A stretch of 5,586 bases of DNA, taken from contig JBJOHV010000076.1 in NCBI GenBank assembly GCA_046047495.1, forward strand, positions 1 to 5,586. Direction: 5' to 3'. Source of the stretch: NORP240 sp046047495. Lineage in GTDB: Bacteria > Pseudomonadota > Gammaproteobacteria > Pseudomonadales > Pseudohongiellaceae. The notes under the pieces were generated by a model. It was given only the letters and a program-made list of their open reading frames with translations. It was not told where the DNA came from and made no database searches. Shown piece after piece: positions 1-4,412 of this stretch. A program made the translations under genes and the position numbers. Each line of letters starts with the position of its first letter. Position 1 is the stretch's first letter.

Positions 1-51
1 GGAGGTGGTGAGCAGGGCGAGCAGGGTGGTGAGAGCGAATGATTTTTTCAT
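1..51 (-). CDS. N-terminus of an exported protein, cut by the left window edge
   Basis: An ATG at 51-49 on the minus strand opens a frame that stays open to the window edge. It encodes MKKSFALTTLLALLTTS, a textbook start of a Sec signal peptide: two lysines followed by a run of hydrophobic Leu, Ala and Thr. Only 17 codons are visible, so the mature protein and its function cannot be named. It lies 84 nt downstream of the M28 peptidase stop and reads in the same direction, so it could be the last gene of that unit or have its own promoter. I saw no convincing terminator or promoter between them. The ribosome-binding site is weak (an AGATGG-like stretch). The call rests on the signal-peptide character and strand, and the short length keeps confidence moderate. 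Confidence 0.6.
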   Translation of the reverse strand, partial: MKKSFALTTLLALLTTS

Positions 52-135
52 GGGAGCACCATCTTTGTTGTTGTTAGCCGGAAGTGTGGCAGCCTTTGGG
101 TGGCGAGGTCCACTGAGAAGCGGTCCCTCACACTC

Positions 136-1863
136 TCAGTTTCTGGTGGCGGCCGACGCGTCCCGGATGGCCCGGAACTCATTGCCTTCACGCCAGTTGG
201 GCCAGCTGGCTTCCTGGCTCAGGCGCTGGCCGATGTCGAAGTAGAGCTGGATGTCCAGCACCATGCCGCTCAGGTCCCAGTCGGGTGAGTATTCGTCAGA
301 CGGCGCGTGATAGCGGTTGTCGGTGTAATCCTGGGCCTGCGCCGCGCCCCATTCACGGCCGCTGACCACACTGTCCTCACCGGATTTGGCATACAGGGCG
401 GGCACACCCTGGCGGGCAAAATTCAAATGATCGGAGCGGTAGTAGAGACCGCGCTCGGGATGGGGTTCGGGGGCCACATAGCGGCCTTCCTGGCGCGCCA
501 CGGCGGCCTGCAGGTAATCATCCAGTTCGCTGTTGCCGTAACCCACCACCACCACGTCCCGCATGGGGCCGGCGGTGACGATGGCATCCATGTTGATGTT
601 GGCCACGGTGGTTTCGAGGGGAAACAGCGGATTTTGGGCATACCACTGTGAACCCAGCAGGCCCGATTCCTCCGCCGTCACCGCCAGGAACACCACACTG
701 CGCTTGGGAGGTTCCGGGTGTTCCATGAAGAGCCGCGCCAGGGACAGCAGGGCGGCGGTGCCGCTGGCATTGTCCGCCGCGCCGTTGTAGATGTTGTCGC
801 CGGGCAGTTCCTCGTTGACCCCCAGGTGATCCCAGTGGGCGGTGTAGATGATGGTCTCATCGGGCCGCTCCGTGCCGGGAATCATGGCGATGACATTGTT
901 GGACGTGGAACGCCGTATGACATTGGTGAGGCTGGCGCTGGCAGTGATGTCGCCGATGGGCACGGCACGGAAACCCGGTTGTGCCGCGGCGGTCACCAGG
1001 GCATCGAAATCCAGCCCGGCGCCATCAAACAGGTCGCGGGCCGCTTCCTGGGTCAGCCAGCCGATCACCGGGCTCTGGTCGGCCCCCAGGTCGGGATCAC
1101 TCAGGACGATCTGCGGACCGGTCCAGCTGTTGCGCACCACGTCCCAGCCGTAGGCGGCCGCGCCCGTCTCGTGGATGATGAGGGCGCCGGCGGCGCCCTG
1201 GCGGGCGGCCTCCTCGTATTTGTAGGGCCAGCGGCCGTACCAGGTCATGGTATTGCCGTTGAAGAGGTCCGGGTCCTGGGTGGCATAACCCGGATCGTTC
1301 ACCAGGATCACCACGGTCTTGCCCCGCACATCCACGTCGGCGTAGTCGTTCCAGCCCCGTTCCGGCGCCACGATGCCATATCCCACGAACACCAGCTCAC
1401 TGTCGCTGATGCCTATGCCTTCCACTTCCTGATAGGTGGCCACCACCATGTCATCGGCATAGGCCAGATCCCGGTAATAGTCACTGCCCCGCAGGGACAG
1501 CACTACATTGCTGTCGGCGGTGATTTCGGTCACCGGCACTTCCTGGAAATAGCTGTCACCGTTGCCCGGTTGCAACCCCAGGTTGCGGAAGGCGGCTTGC
1601 AGGTAGTCTATGGTGAGGGTTTCTCCCGGTGTGGCGGGAGCGCGGCCGCCGAAGGCATCGGATGACAGAATCTCGATGTGGGTGTGCAGCTCGGCCTCCA
1701 TTTGTTGCCGGGGGGCAACCGGAGCAGGGGCGCGCGCGGTGCTTGCCGTGATTTCCGGAGTGGGAGCTGGAGCCGCGGGCTGGGGATCGCAGGCGGTCAG
1801 GCTCAACAAGCCGCTCAGGCTGAGGATCGGCAACAGAGCCGGCTGACGACTAAGCAATGACAT
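136..1863 (-). CDS. M28-family zinc metallopeptidase with PA domain, lipoprotein
   Basis: This 575-residue protein is predicted to be a membrane-anchored di-zinc aminopeptidase or exopeptidase acting outside the cytoplasm. The N-terminus is a lipoprotein signal peptide with lipobox L22-T-A-C25, followed by a Pro/Ala/Thr-rich linker to about residue 50. A PA (protease-associated) insert spans roughly 130-290 and includes the VGYGIVAPERGWNDY region near 160-174. The C-terminal M28 catalytic domain has the whole metal set in order: H343 in TAHWDHLG, D364 in GAADNASG, E399 in TAEESG, D426 in NINMDA and H479 in YRSDHLNF. D345 and E398 fit the usual catalytic Asp and Glu. Nothing essential is missing, so it should be active. 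The start has a GGTGA Shine-Dalgarno-like stretch 6 nt upstream and lies 20 nt after the 44-aa gene. The family is secure; the peptide substrate cannot be read from sequence. Confidence 0.95.
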   Translation of the reverse strand: MSLLSRQPALLPILSLSGLLSLTACDPQPAAPAPTPEITASTARAPAPVAPRQQMEAELHTHIEILSSDAFGGRAPATPGETLTIDYLQAAFRNLGLQPGNGDSYFQEVPVTEITADSNVVLSLRGSDYYRDLAYADDMVVATYQEVEGIGISDSELVFVGYGIVAPERGWNDYADVDVRGKTVVILVNDPGYATQDPDLFNGNTMTWYGRWPYKYEEAARQGAAGALIIHETGAAAYGWDVVRNSWTGPQIVLSDPDLGADQSPVIGWLTQEAARDLFDGAGLDFDALVTAAAQPGFRAVPIGDITASASLTNVIRRSTSNNVIAMIPGTERPDETIIYTAHWDHLGVNEELPGDNIYNGAADNASGTAALLSLARLFMEHPEPPKRSVVFLAVTAEESGLLGSQWYAQNPLFPLETTVANINMDAIVTAGPMRDVVVVGYGNSELDDYLQAAVARQEGRYVAPEPHPERGLYYRSDHLNFARQGVPALYAKSGEDSVVSGREWGAAQAQDYTDNRYHAPSDEYSPDWDLSGMVLDIQLYFDIGQRLSQEASWPNWREGNEFRAIRDASAATRN

Positions 1864-1883
1864 GGCAATTCACCGATAGAAAA

Positions 1884-2018
1884 TTAACGGGCGTTGGTGG
1901 ACAGAAAGGCCAGCAATTCCCTCTCGATGGTGTCCGCCACGCCCGGCACGTAAAGGATGCTCAGGGCGATGAGGGCGGCAACCACGCTGCACAACAAAAA
2001 ATAGTGGGTCCATTTCAT
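1884..2018 (-). CDS. 44-aa single-span membrane peptide, function unknown
   Basis: This short gene encodes 44 residues starting MKWTHYFLLC. A hydrophobic segment at about residues 6-24 is long enough to cross the membrane once, and a short amphipathic tail (DTIERELLAFLSTNAR) follows. The ATG lies 4 nt beyond the TGA of the upstream 175-aa gene, and an AGGGAG ribosome-binding site sits inside that gene's last codons, 10 nt before the start. This is the arrangement expected for translational coupling. The M28 peptidase starts 20 nt after its stop, so all three probably share one mRNA. The frame continues upstream of this ATG, but that part overlaps the 175-aa gene and lacks a comparable ribosome site. 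I do not recognise a family. A small accessory of the neighbouring membrane protein or of the peptidase is a guess from position only. Confidence 0.65.
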   Translation of the reverse strand: MKWTHYFLLCSVVAALIALSILYVPGVADTIERELLAFLSTNAR

Positions 2019-2022
2019 GGGG

Positions 2023-2550
2023 TCATGACTCCCTGGGTGCCAGCTGGAAGATCCAGGTGTTGCCCGCCTCGATGGCTTCGCGGGTGGTGGGCGAGCGGTA
2101 TTTGCGCCCCATGGCGGCGGCGACTCCCTCCAGCTCGGGACCGCTGGGGATGCGGACCAGTTGGCGCTCATAGCGGGTGCCATCGATGCGGATCACGGCG
2201 CGGCCGTCACCCTCGTCCGCCTGTACCGCCCAATGCTTCCACAGCCGGCCCAGGAAGGTGCTCATGTAGCCGGAGGCGACGTAAATTTTTCCATCGCTCT
2301 CCAGAATCCAGATCAGGCGCGAGCTGACGGGATCGAACAGCTGCAGTTCGATGGTGGAAATGCCGTTGGTGAAACTCCAGTCCGGTTCCGGGCCGCTGTA
2401 CAGCTCGCCGGACACCAGTGCGCCGCCGGGAAACAGGATGGAGGGTCCGTCGTTGTCCCGGTTTTCCAGCCGCAGGGTGAGCAGGGCGACTGCTGGAATC
2501 AGGATCAACAAACCCAGCAGTTGCAGGAAGAGTCGCTTGATGAGGGTCAT
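2023..2550 (-). CDS. membrane-anchored protein of unknown function, possibly split-barrel fold
   Basis: This 175-residue protein begins with a basic start and a strong hydrophobic segment (about residues 7-27). That is either an uncleaved membrane anchor or a signal peptide without an obvious cleavage site, so the rest should face the periplasm. The soluble part includes DWSFTNGISTIELQ (57-70), SRLIWILESDGKIYVASGY (77-95) and RAVIRIDGTRYERQLVRI (117-134). This strand-rich series ends in a pattern similar to flavin- or deazaflavin-binding split-barrel proteins (PNPOx/nitroreductase-like). I infer that resemblance from pattern alone, and no cofactor-binding residue is identifiable. The ATG has a GAGG ribosome site 6 nt upstream. 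It is the first gene of a compact unit with the 44-aa peptide and the M28 lipoprotein. About 110 nt separate it from the palindromic element upstream, where I found only weak promoter-like hexamers. Confidence 0.8.
   Translation of the reverse strand: MTLIKRLFLQLLGLLILIPAVALLTLRLENRDNDGPSILFPGGALVSGELYSGPEPDWSFTNGISTIELQLFDPVSSRLIWILESDGKIYVASGYMSTFLGRLWKHWAVQADEGDGRAVIRIDGTRYERQLVRIPSGPELEGVAAAMGRKYRSPTTREAIEAGNTWIFQLAPRES
2029..2034 (-). promoter_or_regulatory. ribosome-binding site of the 44-aa gene
   Basis: AGGGAG on the minus strand lies within the last sense codons of the 175-aa gene and 10 nt upstream of the ATG at 2018. It decides the start of the small gene, because the longer in-frame extension upstream has no comparable site. 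Its place inside the preceding gene suggests coupled translation. Confidence 0.5.
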
Positions 2551-2642
2551 CGCCGGCCTCGCCAGGTCGCGGATGCCCGCTGACCTGTTATGCAGAATGA
2601 GGCCTTAAGGTAGTCCTCTGCCGGCGGTTTGTCCAACACCGC

Positions 2643-2660
2643 AGCGGCGAGAGCGGCGAG
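2643..2660. repeat. perfect tandem duplication of a 9-bp unit
   Basis: AGCGGCGAG occurs twice in direct succession (2643-2651 and 2652-2660), immediately beside the left arm of the first palindromic element and sharing its outermost G. This may be simple slippage in GC-rich DNA or a trace of repair at the element edge. Confidence 0.6.
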
Positions 2661-2737
2661 GGGACACTGATAACTTAATAACTTAAGTAGTCCCGTGGAC
2701 TAACTCTGGCTTAAGTTATTAAGTTATCAGTGTCCCC
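2660..2737 (-). repeat. palindromic element, copy 1 (28-bp arms, 22-nt loop)
   Basis: The two arms (2660-2687 and 2710-2737) are perfect reverse complements over 28 bp. Each arm reads from the outside as GGGGACACTGA, then TAACTTAA twice, then G. The 22-nt centre holds a second small hairpin, TAGTCC-CGT-GGACTA, at 2688-2702. Transcribed from either strand, this would form a very stable stem-loop. It begins 10 nt after the ompW stop. No T-run follows the stem in either direction, so it is not a classical intrinsic terminator, though it could still block exonucleases or slow polymerase. The AT-rich arms contrast with the GC-rich surroundings. The GGGGACA...TGTCCCC ends resemble palindromes often dispersed in proteobacterial genomes and linked to REP-associated (IS200-like) transposases; that link is inference. 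Strand is assigned so that its loop aligns with copy 2 on the plus strand. Confidence 0.9.
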
Positions 2738-2747
2738 CCCGGGGGGG
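2734..2747. repeat. C7G7 homopolymer palindrome
   Basis: Seven C followed by seven G form a perfect 14-bp palindrome directly between the ompW stop codon and the palindromic element, whose last four C it shares. Such a tract is prone to slippage and to sequencing or assembly error, so its exact length should be treated as uncertain. Confidence 0.8.
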
Positions 2748-3437
2748 TTAGAAGCGGTAACCGAGGGAGATCATGTACACCATCGGATCGATGGCCACAT
2801 CGGCGGTGACCATGCCCAGCGCCGAATTGAAGCTGGCATCAGTCTCGATGTCGATAGCCCACACCGAGGCATTGATCAGCCAGTTGGCGGACAGTTCGAT
2901 ATCGATGCCGGCACGCGCCGCCAGACCCCAGGAATCATCCAGTTCCAGATTGGCGGCACCCAGTTCGCTGATGGCAGAGGCCGACAGGTCCTTGCTGAAG
3001 AAGGTGGTGTAGTTGCCGCCGACACCCACGTAGGGGCGGATCATGGAGGCTGAGTTGCCGAAAAAGTACAGGGCACTGACAGTCGGCGGCAACTGCTTGG
3101 TGCTGCCCAGGTCGGTGGTGCGGAAGCCGTACTGACTGAGGCCGGCGGCACTCAGGTCATGCTCGAACGGGGTGGCGGCCAGCACCTCCACACCCAGATT
3201 GTCCGACAGCATGTACACCAGATTCAGTCCGGCCTGGGTATTGTCGTCCACACCCACCGACGTGCCGGCGAGGGCGCCGGTGCTGGTGGTGCTGATCAGG
3301 CTGCTGCTCTCATCTGGAGAGACATTGGTGGCGCCCACACGCAGGATGACGTCGCCGGCCTCGTGTGCTGCGGCGAAAGGGGCGGACAGGGCCAGGGTGG
3401 CCAATATGGCCAGGGCGGATCTGCTTGGATGCTGCAT
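2748..3437 (-). CDS. ompW: OmpW family outer-membrane beta-barrel protein
   Basis: This 229-residue protein belongs to the OmpW family, small eight-stranded barrels in the outer membrane thought to give hydrophobic or small molecules a path inward. A Sec signal peptide ends at about A24 (FAAA-HEAGD). The mature start HEAGDVILRVGATNVSPDES is characteristic of the family. So are LGSTKQLPPTVSALYFF (110-126), which carries the conserved LPPT, and RPYVGVGGNYTTFF (134-147). The protein ends in YRF with a terminal Phe, the usual recognition signal for barrel assembly by BAM. Length is normal and no strand appears lost. A GAGG ribosome site lies 7 nt before the ATG. A candidate FNR-type promoter is upstream, and the gene appears to be transcribed alone. 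It is bracketed by two inverted palindromic elements, one beginning only 10 nt past its stop. Confidence 0.96.
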   Translation of the reverse strand: MQHPSRSALAILATLALSAPFAAAHEAGDVILRVGATNVSPDESSSLISTTSTGALAGTSVGVDDNTQAGLNLVYMLSDNLGVEVLAATPFEHDLSAAGLSQYGFRTTDLGSTKQLPPTVSALYFFGNSASMIRPYVGVGGNYTTFFSKDLSASAISELGAANLELDDSWGLAARAGIDIELSANWLINASVWAIDIETDASFNSALGMVTADVAIDPMVYMISLGYRF

Positions 3438-3460
3438 GGTTGAACCTCATGGTGGGTGAC

Positions 3461-3509
3461 AACCATGAATCTAGCAGAGCCCGCTGCCGGGTGACTTGAT
3501 TTGGGTCAG
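3461..3509 (-). promoter_or_regulatory. candidate FNR/CRP-type class II promoter of ompW
   Basis: On the minus strand CTGACCCAAATCAA (3509-3496) matches 8 of the 10 fixed positions of the FNR consensus TTGAT-N4-ATCAA. Further on, TGCTAGATT (3476-3468) offers an extended -10 element. If transcription starts at 3461, the box centre at 3502.5 falls exactly at -41.5, the class II activator position, leaving a 24-nt leader before the ATG. No good -35 hexamer is visible, as expected for an activator-dependent promoter. FNR control of ompW is known in enteric bacteria; its use here is inference from spacing and sequence. Confidence 0.45.
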
Positions 3510-3519
3510 ACGAGGGTCA

Positions 3520-3596
3520 GGGACACTGATAACTTAATAACTTAAGCCAGATCAACTCCACGGAACCGCTTAAGTTATTAAGTTATCAGTGTCCCC
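3520..3596 (+). repeat. palindromic element, copy 2 (28-bp stem)
   Basis: This is a second copy of the element at 2660-2737. The arms 3520-3547 and 3568-3595 pair perfectly over 28 bp, with the same outer GGGACACTGA and two TAACTTAA units. One outer G is missing on the left, while the right end keeps four C. The central 22 nt match copy 1 only after reverse complementing copy 1 (15 of 22 positions, including CCAGA and TCCACGG), so the two copies lie in opposite orientation. The small inner hairpin of copy 1 is not conserved here. It begins 16 nt after the VOC gene stop and lies 10 nt upstream of the FNR-like box of ompW. GTCA flanks it on both sides (3516-3519 and 3597-3600). No T-run follows the stem. 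Confidence 0.9.
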
Positions 3597-3612
3597 GTCA
3601 GCACTGTCCGCA

Positions 3613-3990
3613 TCACATCCTGTGCAGGGCGCACAGCTTGTTGCCGTCGGGATCCCGCAGGTAGGCCAGATAGAGTTTCCCGGTGCGGCCTTCGCGAATG
3701 CCCGGGGGATCCTCACAGGTGGTGCCGCCATTGGCCACGCCGGCGGCGTGCCAGGCATCCGCCGCGGCCGGGCTGTCGGCGGCGAAACCGATGGTCATGC
3801 CGTTGCCGTGACAGGCGGGTTCACCGTTAAGGGGCTTGGTGATGCAGAAGATGCCGCTCTTGTTGATCCAGAAGCAACGGCCCTTGGCATCGATATGGCC
3901 GGGTTCATAACCCAGGGCGCCGAGGATGGCATCGTAGAAGAGTTTGGATTTCTGTACGTCGTTGGCGCCGAGCATGATGTGGCTGAACAT
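3613..3990 (-). CDS. VOC superfamily (glyoxalase/bleomycin-resistance fold) protein
   Basis: This 125-residue single-domain protein has the vicinal-oxygen-chelate fold and is probably cytoplasmic. It begins MFSHIMLGANDVQKSKLFYDAIL, the first beta-alpha unit with the likely metal ligand H4. The second half contains GMTIGFAADSPAAADAWHAA (64-83) and ends with the hallmark YLRDPDGNKLCALHRM. Where many family members carry a metal-binding Glu after GNKL, this one has C120, as in a common subgroup annotated only as glyoxalase-like. Whether it binds a metal, and its substrate, are therefore unknown. The start is supported by a GAGGA ribosome site 6 nt upstream. It follows the DUF1330 gene by 58 nt in the same direction and is probably co-transcribed with it. 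The palindromic element begins 16 nt past its stop. Confidence 0.92.
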   Translation of the reverse strand: MFSHIMLGANDVQKSKLFYDAILGALGYEPGHIDAKGRCFWINKSGIFCITKPLNGEPACHGNGMTIGFAADSPAAADAWHAAGVANGGTTCEDPPGIREGRTGKLYLAYLRDPDGNKLCALHRM

Positions 3991-4048
3991 GGTTGGTCCT
4001 CGAATTGATGTGGCTGGTTGATTGCTTTTGGGATTGTAAGGATTCGGG

Positions 4049-4363
4049 TCAGGCGCGGGGCGGCAGACCGTGCACCAGTGTTAAAAAATGTGTATCGGTG
4101 CCTTGGCGGCGGAATTCGGACAGCGCCTGATAGTCGGGATCCTCCCACCAGGCCAGCGCCGCGGTTTCCGACGGGAACTTGAAAATCACGACCCGGCCGG
4201 CCAGGGGTGCGGAACCTTCCAGGGTCCGGCTGTGGTCGTCGAATGTGATGAATTCGCCGCCATGGCGTTTCAGGATGGGGAAGAACCCCTTTTCGTATCT
4301 GCGGTACTCCTCCGCATCCGCCACGGTCAGGTTGGCGATCATGAATACCGGGATGTCTGTCAT
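4049..4363 (-). CDS. DUF1330 family protein
   Basis: This 104-residue protein belongs to DUF1330, small dimeric alpha/beta-barrel proteins of unsettled function. The N-terminus MTDIPVFMIANLTVADAEEY is the first strand and helix. FFPILKRHGGEFITFDD (27-43) and RVVIFKFPSETAALAWWEDPDYQAL (57-81) match the typical family pattern, in which a FPS-x(2,3)-AA-x-AW motif precedes a P-x-YQ motif. The frame is open far upstream, but that part only shadows the DUF3604 gene. The ATG at 4363 is preferred because of an AAGGAG ribosome site 7 nt before it and because the family homology begins there. It lies 49 nt after the DUF3604 stop and 58 nt before the VOC gene, so it is plausibly the middle gene of a three-gene transcript. 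The sequence does not indicate a substrate. Confidence 0.92.
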   Translation of the reverse strand: MTDIPVFMIANLTVADAEEYRRYEKGFFPILKRHGGEFITFDDHSRTLEGSAPLAGRVVIFKFPSETAALAWWEDPDYQALSEFRRQGTDTHFLTLVHGLPPRA

Positions 4364-4370
4364 GGCATGT

Positions 4371-4376
4371 CTCCTT
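4371..4376 (-). promoter_or_regulatory. ribosome-binding site of the DUF1330 gene
   Basis: AAGGAG on the minus strand, 7 nt before the ATG at 4363, is the strongest Shine-Dalgarno match in the window. It settles the start of this gene against the long open extension upstream. Confidence 0.75.
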
Positions 4377-4412
4377 TTCTCAGGCAATGCATTTGGCACG
4401 CACAGCGGTTGA

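Noticed and set aside
7..20. Short match of about 13-14 nt between the left edge and about 2475-2489 (GTGAGCAGGGCGA)
   Set aside because: Both lie in Leu/Thr/Ala-rich leader or membrane segments with similar codon use, so chance and composition explain it.
83..134. Six-base inverted repeat AGTGTG/CACACT downstream of the M28 gene as a terminator
   Set aside because: The arms are only 6 bp and 40 nt apart, with no T-run after them, which is not enough for a terminator.
718..1665. Long plus-strand open frame (315 codons) opposite the M28 gene
   Set aside because: It is antisense to a gene with a full set of M28 catalytic motifs. The translation is rich in Gly, His and Val without domain character, as expected from a shadow frame in GC-rich DNA.
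2019..2183. Longer form (99 aa) of the small membrane peptide
   Set aside because: The added part shadows the 175-aa gene, has low-complexity composition, and lacks a ribosome site, while the ATG at 2018 has one.
2551..2642. Possible sigma-70 promoter for the three-gene unit (TTGGAC with TACCTT, or CATAAC as -10)
   Set aside because: Each hexamer matches the consensus at only 3-4 of 6 positions and no pair has both good sequence and spacing, so I do not annotate it.
2660..2737. Palindromic elements as classical intrinsic terminators
   Set aside because: The stems are strong, but no run of T follows on either strand in either copy, so they are described as repeats instead.
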